Made by a program: the position numbers and the translations under genes. Of a stretch of DNA of 64,000 nt, positions 16,762-25,489 are shown piece after piece; position 1 is the stretch's first letter; each line of letters starts with the position of its first letter. Below the pieces are notes generated by a model that did not search any database, was not told where the DNA came from, and saw only the letters and a list, made by a program, of their open reading frames with translations. The DNA lies in the NCBI GenBank assembly GCA_963834965.1, contig CAWIEI010000013.1, forward strand, positions 62,001-126,000, read 5' to 3'. This DNA is from Fodinibacter sp963834965. Its GTDB lineage: Bacteria > Actinomycetota > Actinomycetes > Actinomycetales > Dermatophilaceae.

Positions 16762-17806
16762 TCAGCCGTGGATGCGGCGGACCCAGGCCTCGGGCTCCTC
16801 GATCTCGCGGGCCAGCGGCAGGGTGTCGGGCGAGGTCCAGATGGCGTTGAAGCCCTCGACCCCCACCTTGTCCTGCACGCCGCGCACGAAGACGGCGCCG
16901 TCGCGGTACTGGCGCATCTTGGCCTCGAGGCCGAGCAGCCGGCGCAGCAGCCGGTCGGGGGTGCCGGCGCCCTTGCGCCGCTCGGTGAACTTGGCCCGGA
17001 TGTGCGCGACGGTGGGGATGTGCGCGGGGCCGACGTCGTCCATCACCACGTCGGCGTGGCCCTCGAGCAGCGACATCACCGCGGTGAGCCCGGCGAGCTT
17101 CTCGCGCTGCTCGGGGGTGGTGAACAGGTCGGCGAGGCCGGTGCTGCCCTCGCGGAACAGGTCGGGCAGCTTCTCGGCGAGCCGGCCGGCGATGACCTGG
17201 AGCCGCTCGGGGTCCGGCGCCAGGTCGACGGCCAGCGCGCGCGCCTCCTCGATGAGGTGCTCGCGCAGCCACGGGTTGGCGGTGAACTGCACCCGGTGGG
17301 TCTCCTCGTGCATGCAGACCCACTTGCGGAAGTCCTCGCGGTCGACGCCGAGCTCGGTGGCGACGGAGAGGATGTTGGGCGCGACGAGCAGCAGGGCCGG
17401 CGTGCCGCCGGGGGCGAGGTCGTACTGCCCGAGCACCTTGCTGGCCATGAAGGCGAGCAGGGCCCCGGCCTCGGCACCGGTCACCTTGCCGCCGACGGCC
17501 TGCGCCGTGGCCCCCGGTGCGTCGCCGCCGCGCTTGGCGATCATGCGCGTCGAAGGTGGGGTCGAGCATCGCGCTCATCGAGTCGGCGTTGACGCTGATC
17601 CAGGTGGCCCGGTCGACGACCAGGGCGTCGGGCGCCTCGGGCGGCGTCTGCAGCTGCGCGGTCTCGGCGACCGGCTCGCGGGCCACGCGGGCGGCGGCCC
17701 GGATCGCGGCGACCTCGGCCTCCGCCTCGGCCCGGGTGACGTTCGGGCCCGCGGGCACGAGCGTCCGTCCGGTGGTCTTGGCGAACTCCCAGTCGACGTA
17801 AGCCAC
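16762..17806 (-). CDS. DUF2342 zinc-dependent metalloprotease-like protein, one frameshift
   Basis: Homologue of the actinobacterial DUF2342 family (compare Rv3626c). The N-terminal piece runs from GTG 17806 (VAYVDWEFAKTTGRTLVPAG), preceded by AGGAA, to about 17545; the C-terminal piece continues in a second frame with GKVTGAEAGALLAFMASKVL and the zinc motif in CMHEETHRVQFTANP (HEETH). A one- or two-base indel in a GCGC run near 17545 explains the break. Later regions (VIAGRLAEKLPDLFREGS, LEGHADVVMDDVGPAHIPT) contain further conserved His, Glu and Asp. Its substrate is unknown. Position between tilS and dacB is conserved. Confidence 0.82.
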
Positions 17807-17835
17807 GCAGGTTCCTGCCTCTCCTCGTGCCGCGG

Positions 17836-19288
17836 TCAGCGGCAGCCGCACCTGGTCAGTGCGGCCACGATCCGGTCCAACGCGGCCCGGGCACGCAGCG
17901 TTCCCCCGACGTTCTCGGGAAACCGTCGACGAGCAGCACGAACGTCAGCGGGCGCCCGTCGGCGTCGACGGTGGTGCCGGCCAGCGCCGACCCGGCGCGC
18001 AGGGTGCCGGTCTTGGCCCGCGGCACGCCGACGACGTCGCGCGTGGCCGGCGCCGAGAAGCGCCGGGTGAGGGTGCCCGACAGCCCGGAGACCGGGAGCC
18101 CGGCCACCACCCCGCGCAGCTCGGGACCGCCCCGGTGACGGCCAGGCGCAGCACTCCGGACAGGGTGGCGGCGCTGGCCCGCTGCCCGGGGCTGAGCCCG
18201 CAGGCGTCGGTGATGGCGCAGTCCGGCCGTGGGCACCCCGTGGGCGGTCAGCCGCTGGCGGATGAACCGGGCGTTGTCGCCCTGCCGGGTGGTGGAGCGG
18301 CCCTGCGCGAAGGCCGCCTGCCGGGTGAGGTTCTCGGTGAGGGAGTTCTCGCTGCGGTCGAGGGCGAGGTCGAGCACCTCGGCGTAGGTCGCCGACTCGA
18401 CGCTGCCGAGGGCCTGGGCGCCCGCCGGCGCCGCCGTCGACCAGGTGCGCTCGGGCAGCAGCGTCGCGCGTCACCCCCTTGGCCGCGAGCCGCTTCACCA
18501 GGGTCGTGGCGACCTCGCGCTCGGGGCGCAGCGGCGACGGGTGCCCGGCCCGGGGCAGCTGGGTGGCCAGCCCGGTCATGACCACGGCCTGGGCGAACCC
18601 GTCGCGCACGTCGTGCGGGTTCCACGTCGACGGGTAGCGCGGGCCGGGGGCGTGGGTGAGGTCGAGCCGCAGCCGCACCTTCGTGCGCCCCGAGGGGGCG
18701 AGCGAGGCGGCGACCTGGGCGGCGAGGTCGGCGAGCCCGGCGCGGCCGGCGACGGCATCCGGGTCTCCCGGCACCCGGCGCGAGCAGGGTGTCGCCGCCC
18801 ACGACGAGCACCAGGTCGGCCGAGCCCGGCGGCGGCGACGACCGTGGTCGTCATCCGCTGCTCGAGGTCGAGCCCGTCGGCGACCGCGAGCGCGGCCATC
18901 AGCTTCTGGGTGGACGCGGGCACCCGGGGGGTCGCGGCATCCAGCCCCCACAGCTCGGCACCGGTGACGCCGTCGCGGACGCTGATGCCGGTGCCGCCCT
19001 TCAGGGCCGGGTCGCGGGATGCCGTGGCGAGCGCGCGCGCCAGGCCGGCGCGGGTCGGCGCGGGGGCGCCGTCGCCGGTGTCGGTGAGCAGCGGGTCGAG
19101 CGTGGCGGCGGGCTCGGGCAGCACGACCGGGGCGGGCGGCCGGACACCGTCGGGGTCGGCACGGCGACCGGCCGGTCGAGGGTGAGGATGCCCGGGGCGA
19201 CGTCGAGCACGTCGGCAGCGGCGTAGCCGGCCACGGCCACCAGGGCGACGGCCGAGCCGACCAGGGAGGCGAGCATGACCCGTCTCAC
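17836..19288 (-). CDS. dacB: D-alanyl-D-alanine carboxypeptidase/endopeptidase, several frameshifts
   Basis: A secreted penicillin-binding protein of the S13 (DacB) family trimming peptidoglycan. It begins at GTG 19288, preceded by GGAGG, with signal segment MLASLVGSAVALVAVAGYAA. The pieces in order are: AELWGLDAATPRVPASTQKL (SxxK catalytic serine), LVVGGDTLLAPGA, APSGRTKVRLRLDLTHAPGP, the SxN motif in LDRSENSLTENLTRQAAF, and the KTG motif in GVPRAKTGTLRAGSALAGTT, ending VAALTRCGCR. At least five single-base breaks (near 19140, 18840, 18770, 18470, 18230, 17930) interrupt it. The pieces are collinear and all motifs survive, so I read it as one intact gene with sequence errors. Confidence 0.8.
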
Positions 19289-19371
19289 CCGCCCTCCCTT
19301 CGTGCTTCTGCCCGCCGATGGGCCAGACTGTGCAGCGAGCCTAGGTCACCCCCCTGAAGGAGAAACCCGCC

Positions 19372-20004
19372 GTGGAGTTCGACGTCACCATCGAGATCCC
19401 CAAGGGTCACCGCAACAAGTACGAGGTCGACCACGAGTCCGGGCGCATCCGCCTGGACCGGATGCTGTTCACCGCGATGGCCTACCCGTCCGACTACGGC
19501 TACGTCGAGGACTCGCTCGGTGAGGACGGCGACCCGCTCGACGCCCTGGTGCTGCTCGACGAGCCGACCTTCCCCGGGTGCCTGGTGCGCGCCCGCCCGA
19601 TCGGCATGTTCCACATGCGGGACGAGGCCGGCGGCGACGACAAGATCCTGTGCATCCCGGCCGGTGACCCGCGCAAGAACCACATCCGCGAGATCGAGGA
19701 CGTCAGCTCGTTCGACCGGCTCGAGATCCAGCACTTCTTCGAGACCTACAAGGACCTCGAGCCCGGCAAGTCGGTCGAGGGCGCCCACTGGGCCGGCCGC
19801 GAGGATGCCATGCGCTGCATCGAGGAGGCGTTCGAGCGGGCCAGGCAGGCCGGCGTGACGACGGCGCGGTGGCGGATGCCGGAGCACGACGACCTGGTCT
19901 GGGACGGCGGGTCCGCGCAGCGCACCGAGGACGAGCACGAGGCGGCTCGGGAGAAGGCCCGGCGCGAGCTCGCGACCAAGGAGAAGCCGCTCAGCGACAT
20001 CTGA
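19372..20004 (+). CDS. ppa: inorganic pyrophosphatase with C-terminal extension
   Basis: A 210-residue family I pyrophosphatase hydrolysing PPi to drive biosynthesis. The barrel shows the conserved metal ligands in GRIRLDRMLFTAMAYPSDYG, DSLGEDGDPLDALVLLDEPT and CIPAGDPRKNHI, and ends about residue 165. The remaining 45 residues are an unusual charged tail (RWRMPEHDDLVW, then QRTEDEHEAAREKARREL) not found in the typical short bacterial enzyme. AAGGAG lies nine bases before the GTG start. TAGGTC near 19343 is a possible -10. Confidence 0.95.
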   Translation: MEFDVTIEIPKGHRNKYEVDHESGRIRLDRMLFTAMAYPSDYGYVEDSLGEDGDPLDALVLLDEPTFPGCLVRARPIGMFHMRDEAGGDDKILCIPAGDPRKNHIREIEDVSSFDRLEIQHFFETYKDLEPGKSVEGAHWAGREDAMRCIEEAFERARQAGVTTARWRMPEHDDLVWDGGSAQRTEDEHEAAREKARRELATKEKPLSDI

Positions 20005-20300
20005 GCCCGGCCGGGGCGTTCGCGTGTCGACCGGGCGCGACGGCACCGTGAAATGCCGAGTACCAGCCGTCCAGGGCCGGCGGGTGTCGAAGCCAAGGCG
20101 GAGCTCCCGGTTGGTCGGACCTTCCTCCGTCAACGGCTCGACCCACACCGACCACTCGGCTGCCTGGATCGCGGCCGCGGCCTCGACGCTGGGGCTCTTC
20201 GCCGTCGAAGCCTGCCTCGGCTTCGTCGGCCCATGTGCTGGATCTGCTCTTCACTCAGCACCGCACACCGGATGACGAAACCGCTCAGGTGACCCCGATG
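20005..20300 (-). other. gene-poor stretch with decayed coding fragments
   Basis: No intact gene. On the reverse strand, pieces in three frames look protein-like: GFVIRCAVLSEEQIQHM, WADEAEAGFDGEEP, and IQAAEWSVWVEPLTEEGPTN followed by RELRLGFDTRRPW. The ADEAEAGFD word recalls small ribbon-helix-helix type proteins, but I cannot assemble a full gene. Base composition is slightly lower in GC than the flanks. Probably a remnant. Confidence 0.3.
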
Positions 20301-20312
20301 CCCCGCTGGAGC

Positions 20313-20711
20313 TCACTGTCCGCGGCCGACCTCCGGATGCTCGTCAGATCTGTCCTTCGGGCGCTGGTCCTTCAGTCGCTCCCTCAGTGCGGGAAGGCTC
20401 CCGGGCCCGAAGAGCGTGCGACCGTGGAACCCGTTCCAGCCGCGGTATCCCCACCACGTTGCCAGGAGCAAGAGGGCTCCTGCCCCCAGCCACGCGTGCC
20501 GAAGCGCGAGCCAGACGGTCATTCCCGCGAACAGAACCGGTACTCCACCGTAGAGCCCGTAGAGCATCACCACTGCGAACCGTGCCGTCCACATCGGTAG
20601 CAGGAGCACGTCACGACTTCGGCTGCCCTCCGATGAACGCTTGCCGTCATCGTGAGCCCACGATGCGCCGTTGGTCCACTCGTCGCCATCGTCCCCTGAC
20701 CCTCGGCCCAT
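20313..20711 (-). CDS. small membrane protein, unknown
   Basis: A 132-residue protein from ATG 20711: a hydrophilic Gly/Asp/Ser-rich N-terminus of about 38 residues, two adjacent hydrophobic segments (FAVVMLYGLYGGVPVLFAGM and WLGAGALLLLATWWGYRGW) with a short TVWLALRHA link, and a charged C-terminus (RERLKDQRPKDRSDEHPEVG). Composition and hydrophobic pattern look genuine, but I recognise no family and see no strong ribosome site. It is isolated between two stretches of decayed sequence. Confidence 0.5.
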   Translation of the reverse strand: MGRGSGDDGDEWTNGASWAHDDGKRSSEGSRSRDVLLLPMWTARFAVVMLYGLYGGVPVLFAGMTVWLALRHAWLGAGALLLLATWWGYRGWNGFHGRTLFGPGSLPALRERLKDQRPKDRSDEHPEVGRGQ

Positions 20712-20996
20712 CGTCAGATTCTGCGCTCATGACCCCACGTGCGCAGATCGGCAAGCTCGCCACGCTCACGATCTCGCGGCAGGAGGGTGCGACTCGTCAG
20801 GCGTAGTGGAAGCGCACCTGGCGGATGATCAGGTCGTCGCCGGTCGATCGTCGGCCGCCCAGGCAGGCGCCTGTCCCAACGTCGTTCTCGGCTGACCCGA
20901 TGCTTGGTGGACGTGAGGCGCCGCCATCCCGCCTCGAGTGCGGAGCCAGGCGTCAGGGCAGCCGCTTCCGCACTCGCGGCGACCAGGCACCTGGCG
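20712..20996 (-). other. intergenic stretch with a possible gene 3' remnant
   Basis: Just before a TGA at 20806-20804 the reverse strand reads GDDLIIRQVRFHYA, a convincing C-terminal end preceded by a less convincing TGACLGGRRS. Upstream, codon quality decays and there is no start. I interpret it as the tail of a lost gene. Nothing else is visible in these 285 bases. Confidence 0.3.
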
Positions 20997-21497
20997 TCAC
21001 CAGCCCCAGGAGCCCGGGATCCCCTTGAACGGGCCGACGACCCGCGAGGTGATCCAGCCGCCGTAGAAGCCGCCCTCCTGGGGCTGCACCACCTCGCCGT
21101 CGACGGTGCACCGCTGCATCGCGCCCGGCATCACCGCCACGAACCCGGCGAGGGCCTCGAAGCCGGGGCTCGGGGTCGGGTAGGTCCACGCGGCCTGCGG
21201 TGCGACGGCATCCCCGCCGCGCACGTCGAAGTACGCGGCCTGGCCCTTGAACTCGCACCACGACGACCCCTCGGCGGGGCGCAGCGCACCGGGCACGAAG
21301 TCGTCGGCCGGCAGGTAGTAGGTCGGCGGGTGGCTGGTCTCGAGCACCCGAAACGACCGGGTCGACGAGGCGATGCGGGCGCCGCCGAGCCACACCTCGA
21401 CGCTCTCGGCGCTCGGCTCGACCCGCGGTGGGCGGGGGTAGTCCCAGACCGACTCCTGTCCCCGCCCGGGGGTCTCGGGCACCGGATGCCGGGCCAT
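20997..21497 (-). CDS. DUF427 family protein
   Basis: A 166-residue protein of the small beta-barrel DUF427 family. Conserved words include SVWDYPRPP, VWLGGARIASSTRSFRVLET, HPPTYYLPADDF, GSSWCEFKGQAAYFDV and the C-terminal FYGGWITSRVVGPFKGIPG. The family is common in actinobacteria and has no settled biochemical role. ATG 21497 is two bases after the stop of the LURP-one-like gene, so the two are probably co-transcribed. Confidence 0.82.
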   Translation of the reverse strand: MARHPVPETPGRGQESVWDYPRPPRVEPSAESVEVWLGGARIASSTRSFRVLETSHPPTYYLPADDFVPGALRPAEGSSWCEFKGQAAYFDVRGGDAVAPQAAWTYPTPSPGFEALAGFVAVMPGAMQRCTVDGEVVQPQEGGFYGGWITSRVVGPFKGIPGSWGW

Positions 21498-21499
21498 CG

Positions 21500-22013
21500 T
21501 CAGTCCCGCTCGACCCAGCGGTCGACCGCCCAGACGATGGCGAAGGCCAGGCCCGGGTCGGCGCCGTCGGCGACGTCGACGGTGTACTTGTCGCGCACGG
21601 TGAGCCACTTCTGGGTGATGCGCACGACGTCGCGCCCGCCGCTGGTGACGGTGTAGTTCTTCTCGATGAACTGGCCGGTGAGCTGCCAGGGCTCGCCGTT
21701 GGCCATCTCCATCGTCATCTGTGTCCTTGATCGCCGAGAAGGCCTTGGCCTTCAGCGAGGCGACCTCGGTGCCCGACGCGTCGGTGATCGACATCTTCTT
21801 CGGGATGCCGAGCAGCTGGCCCCGGACGCTGTAGATCACGCTGCCGTCGCCGGCCTGCACCTCTGCCTTGGGGCGCGCGCCGAGCTTGCCGTCGACGAAG
21901 AACAGCTGGGCCTCGGTGTCCGGGTCGAGCACCGCGAAGTCGCGGCCGGCGCCGAACTTGCTCTTCATGAGGTACCGGGTGAACCCGGCCGGGCCTGCGG
22001 GGATGTCACCCAT
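21500..22013 (-). CDS. LURP-one-related / scramblase-like protein, one frameshift
   Basis: About 171 residues in two frames. The N-terminal part from ATG 22013, with GGAGG six bases upstream, reads YLMKSKFGAGRDFAVLDPDT, VYSVRGQLLGIPKKM-type strands and GTEVASLKAKAFSAIKD; the C-terminal part continues with MTMEMANGEPWQLTGQFIEK, YTVTSGGRDVVRITQKWL and FAIVWAVDRWVERD. The two-halves tubby-like barrel of the LURP-one/phospholipid scramblase superfamily fits. One extra base near 21719 restores the frame. TAGGCT at the 5' side (about 22043-22048) is a likely -10 box. Confidence 0.72.
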
Positions 22014-22125
22014 GGCGCCTCCAGGTGGGTTGGGTGCCCAGCCTAGCCACGACGCCTCAGGGGGCCGGTGGTGCATGGCCCCGTTCGCCCACCCGCCCCT
22101 GGAGGCTGCCGTGGCGACCGGCCGG

Positions 22126-22425
22126 TCAGCCCCGGCCCAGCCGGCGCAGCGTGCTGACCCGCTGCTCGTACTCCTTCTCGTCGATCTCGCCGGCGGCGAA
22201 GCGGCGGGCCAGGTCGCCCTCGGCCGTCTGCACCGGGTCGCGGTGTGGCGGGCCGCCCCATGCACGGCGTCGCCCGAACACGCCGAAGACCAGGAAGAAG
22301 AAGGACGCGACGAAGAAGAACCCGAAGATCGGGACGAAGGGGAAGAACGGGAACCAGCCGTAGCCGCCGTTCCAGGGGCCGGGATGGGCGGACAGGGTCT
22401 GCGCGAAGGTCGTGACGGTGGTCAT
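22126..22425 (-). CDS. small SHOCT-domain membrane protein
   Basis: A 99-residue protein starting at ATG 22425 with AAGGAG upstream. A short N-terminus is followed by a very aromatic membrane segment (FPFFPFVPIFGFFFVASFFF), a basic hinge, and a C-terminal SHOCT module (GDLARRFAAGEIDEKEYEQR then VSTLRRL). SHOCT domains are small helical modules often found at protein C-termini in membrane-linked or oligomeric proteins; no specific role can be given. Confidence 0.78.
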   Translation of the reverse strand: MTTVTTFAQTLSAHPGPWNGGYGWFPFFPFVPIFGFFFVASFFFLVFGVFGRRRAWGGPPHRDPVQTAEGDLARRFAAGEIDEKEYEQRVSTLRRLGRG

Positions 22426-22561
22426 CGGTCGCTCCTTGGTGTCGAGGTGTTCGCGGTCGCCGCTGCGATCCGGAAGGGACGCCCTCCATCCTTCGCCGGG
22501 GCCGGGGCGCGCGAATCCCCCTGCGGGAGGCACCTGCCGCACTCCCCCAGCGGTACGCCGC

Positions 22562-23247
22562 TCAGTCGTCGGTCCAGCCGGGGCGGACCAGGCCGGACTC
22601 GTAGGCGAGCACCACGAGCTGGGCCCGGTCGCGCGCGCTGCAGCTTGACCATGGCCCGGCTGACGTGGGTCTTGGCGGTCGCAGGGCAGACGCACCAGCT
22701 GCGTCGGCGATCTCGTCGTTGGACAGGCCCTCGCCGACGAGTGCGACGACCTCGCGCTCGCGGTCGGTGAGCGCGGCCGAGCCGCTCGGCGCGCCGGCGC
22801 CGGCGCCGGCGGCTGCGCGAGGCGAACTCGCCGATCAGCCGGCGGGTCACCCCGGGCGACAGCAGCGCGTCGCCGGCGGCGACCGCCCGCACCGCCGCGC
22901 AGCAGCTCGGACCGGCTCGGTGTCCTTGACGAGGAACCCGCTGGCCCCGGCCCGGAGCGCCTCGAAGACGTACTCGTCGAGGTCGAAGGTGGTCAGGATG
23001 ACGACCCGGATGGCGGCCAGCGTCGGCGTCGGCGATGATCGCGCGGGTCGCCTCGAGGCCGTCGAGTGCCGGGCATCCGGATGTCCATCAGCACGACGTC
23101 GGGGTGCAGGTCGCGCGCGAGGCCGAGCGACCGCCTCGCCCCGTCGCCCGCCTCGCCGACCACCTCGATGTCGGGCTCGGCGTCGAGCAGCGCGCGAAGC
23201 CCGGCCCGCACAGGGCCTGGTCGTCGGCGAGCACGCACCCCGATCAC
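22562..23247 (-). CDS. NarL/LuxR-type response regulator, several frameshifts
   Basis: The pieces, in order, give a standard two-domain regulator. From GTG 23247: a receiver with VRAGLRALLDAEPDIEVVGE, the phosphorylated aspartate in DLHPDVVLMDIRMPG, then GDALLSPGVTRRLIGEFASR, and a LuxR-type helix-turn-helix ending PATAKTHVSRAMVKL and VRPGWTDD. I count at least five single-base shifts across 22640-23235. Its start overlaps the end of the upstream histidine kinase in a GTGA junction, so the two form a cognate pair. The regulated genes are unknown. Confidence 0.75.
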
Positions 23248-24533
23248 GACGGCCTCCGCCGTCGGGAAGCTCGGCGACGACGCGCAGCCCGCCGACGCGG
23301 TGACGGCCCGAGCCGGACGCTCGCGTGCCGCCAGGGCGGCGGCCCGCTCGCGCATGCCCCGCGATGCCGTTGCCGTCCGGCAGCGCGTCGACGTGCACCG
23401 ACGCCGCTGCCCGTCGTCGTCGACGGTGACGACGAGCCGGCCGTCGGCCGGTAGCTCGACGGCGACGCTCGGCGCGGCCGGCCCCGGCGTGCCGGACGAC
23501 GTTGGTGAGCGCCTCCTGGACCACCCGGTAGGCCGCCAGCTCGACCGCCGGCCGGCAGCGGCCACGGGATCCCCGGTCGTGCGAGTCGTGAGGTCCAGGC
23601 CCGCGCGCCGCGAGCGCGCTCGACGAGGTCGTCGAGTGCCGCCAGGCTCGCCGCCTGGCGTGCGCGGGGCCGGCCTCGTCCCCGTCGCGCAGCACGCTCG
23701 ATGCAGCGAGCGCAGCTCGACCGAGCGCCTCCTTGCTCGCCCCCTTGATGGCCTCGCAGCGCCGTCGTCGACCTGCTCCGGGTGGCGTGTCGACGCAGGT
23801 GCAGCGCGACCGCCGCCTGCACGTTGATCAGCGACATGTGGTGGGCGACGACGTCGTGCAGCTCGCGGGCGATCCGCAGCCGCTCCTCCCCCTCGCGGCG
23901 CCGGCGCCGCTCGACCAGCGCTCGACGGTGGCTCGCCGCGCGTTCGCCGCGGACCCGGGCCACCTCGGCCAGGGCCAGCACGAGCAGCACCCAGGCCAGG
24001 GTCGCAGCGGCAGCACCCCACGACCACCCCCGCCCGGGGTCGAGCGCCAGGGCCAGCGCATGAGCGGCCAGCACCGCCGCCATGACGAGCCAGGCGACCA
24101 GCCGGTGCCCGGTCACCACGGCGACGACGAGGGCGACCACCAGCGAGAGCACGACCGGGCCGTAGGGGTAGCCGAGCACGAGGTAGGCCGCCGTCACGGC
24201 CCCGACCACCACGGTCACGAGCGGGACCCGGGCCCGGGTCATCAGGGCCAGGGCGACCGGGCCGGCCAGCAGCAGCGCCACCGCGAGCAGGTCGAGGGAG
24301 CGCCGTTCCGGCTGGGCGCGGGCGGCGCCGAGGCTGCCCACCAGCTGCACCACGGCGAGCACGACGGCCAGCACCACCTGCGGCGGCCGGCCGGCGCCCC
24401 ACGGCCCGCGGGCCGCCCACGGCGGGCCGAGCCCGGCATCCGGCGGGGTGGACCCGGCATCCGGCACCGTGGCCCGGCCGACCGGGCGGTCACCGACCGG
24501 CGCGGATGGCGTGCGGGGGGTGGGCCCGGGCAT
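23244..24533 (-). CDS. NarL-family sensor histidine kinase, several frameshifts
   Basis: From ATG 24533: a proline-rich N-terminus of about 45 residues, then five or six membrane segments (VVLAVVLAVVQLVGSLGAA, LLAVALLLAGPVALALM, VTVVVGAVTAAYLVL, VVLSLVVALVVAVV, LVMAAVLAAHALALAL, TLAWVLLVLALAEVA), then the HisKA_3 phospho-acceptor in ERLRIARELHDVVAHHMSLI. The ATPase part is scattered over frames (WSLQEALTNVVRHAG-like and GIAGMRERAAAL). Breaks occur near 23780, 23700, 23600, 23480 and 23340. TACGCT lies six bases before the start, predicting a leaderless transcript. No large extracellular sensor domain is present. Confidence 0.75.
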   Translation of the reverse strand: MPGPTPRTPSAPVGDRPVGRATVPDAGSTPPDAGLGPPWAARGPWGAGRPPQVVLAVVLAVVQLVGSLGAARAQPERRSLDLLAVALLLAGPVALALMTRARVPLVTVVVGAVTAAYLVLGYPYGPVVLSLVVALVVAVVTGHRLVAWLVMAAVLAAHALALALDPGRGWSWGAAAATLAWVLLVLALAEVARVRGERAASHRRALVERRRRREGEERLRIARELHDVVAHHMSLINVQAAVALHLRRHATRSRSTTALRGHQGGEQGGARSSCARCIERAARRGRGRPRARQAASLAALDDLVERARGARAWTSRLARPGIPWPLPAGGRAGGLPGGPGGAHQRRPARRGRPRRASPSSYRPTAGSSSPSTTTGSGVGARRRAAGRQRHRGACASGPPPWRHASVRLGPSPRRRAARRRRASRRRRPS

Positions 24534-24610
24534 GGGACCAGCGTAGGGAGGATGCGCGTCGGCGGGCGTCCTGCCGGCGGCGGCGGCGCGGCTACTCCCC
24601 CGGGAGTACG

Positions 24611-24916
24611 TCAGGTCGGCATCAGCCCGGCGCGGCTCGCGAGCAGCGCCGCCTGCACGCGGTCGCGGCTGTGGGTCCTGGCGAGCACGCTGCCCACGTG
24701 GGTCTTCACCGTGCTGGTCGACAGGTGCAGCCGGGCGGCGATCTCGGCGTTGTTCAGTCCCGGACCGATCAGGGCGAGGACGTCCGACTCCCGAGGCGAC
24801 AGGCAGTACGGAGCCAGGTCGGGCACCCGGTGCTGCCCACCCGCTCGCACGCGGGCGAGCACCGCGCGGGTCACCTCGGGAGAGAGGATCGAGTCGCCGT
24901 CCGCGACCGCCCCCAC
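24611..24916 (-). CDS. LuxR-type response regulator fragment lacking a receiver domain
   Basis: About 101 residues: a linker typical of NarL-family regulators (AVADGDSILSPEVTRAVLAR) followed by a complete helix-turn-helix (LSPRESDVLALIGPGLNNAE, STVKTHVGSVLARTHSRDRV). The phospho-receiver that should precede it is absent: only about 95 bases separate it from the next gene, too short for a 120-residue domain, so this cannot be a simple frameshift. It is either a decayed remnant or a stand-alone DNA-binding protein; the start is uncertain. It lies upstream of a kinase-regulator pair. Confidence 0.65.
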   Translation of the reverse strand: MGAVADGDSILSPEVTRAVLARVRAGGQHRVPDLAPYCLSPRESDVLALIGPGLNNAEIAARLHLSTSTVKTHVGSVLARTHSRDRVQAALLASRAGLMPT

Positions 24917-25010
24917 CGCCCGGACGAGGTCGGCGCCGCCGCACCGCTGGCGCGGCCGGGACGCTCAGCGGCCAGCGCGCCCGACGACGACGGAACCGGT
25001 GGCGGCGGGC

Positions 25011-25406
25011 TCAGTCGCCGGGGCGGACTCCGCCGACCGACATGGCGTCGAGCAGGGCCTGCTCGAAGGCGGGCACCGACCCGCCGAGGGCCGCCAGGCC
25101 CGTGGGGCCGAGCAGCACGGTGCGAGAACCGTCGCCGCGCACCCCGACCACCGCCGGCAGCCCGGACACCGACCAGGCGTGGCGGTCATCCTCGCTCGCC
25201 TCGTTGCGGTGCACGAGGCGCATCGGCACGGGCAGCCGCGCGACCATCGCGTCCCACTCGGGCCGGCGGCGCACCGAGCTGTGGGTGATGTCGCACAGCG
25301 AGCAGCTGGTGCGCCCGAGCAGGTGGCCGACGACGTAGCTGACCTCACCGACGACCCCGCCGTCGGCGTCGTAGACACCGATGACCTCCACCACGGGCTG
25401 CACCAT
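25011..25406 (-). CDS. conserved CxxC protein, function unknown
   Basis: A 131-residue protein with a redox- or metal-type motif in HLLGRTSCSLCDITHSSVRR, followed by PEWDAMVARLPVPMRLVHRN, VSGLPAVVGVRGDGSRTVLL and a helical end. The order (CxxC early, then a strand with a cis-Pro-like LPAVVG) is suggestive of a thioredoxin-like fold, but the similarity is weak. TACCGT six bases before ATG 25406 predicts a leaderless mRNA. There is no signal peptide. Confidence 0.6.
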   Translation of the reverse strand: MVQPVVEVIGVYDADGGVVGEVSYVVGHLLGRTSCSLCDITHSSVRRRPEWDAMVARLPVPMRLVHRNEASEDDRHAWSVSGLPAVVGVRGDGSRTVLLGPTGLAALGGSVPAFEQALLDAMSVGGVRPGD

Positions 25407-25489
25407 GCGGACACGGTAACCCGGCGTCGCGGCCCGGCACCGGTGCGACCTTCGACGGCAAGTACCGGCCCAGCCGCGTGGTCAGGGCC

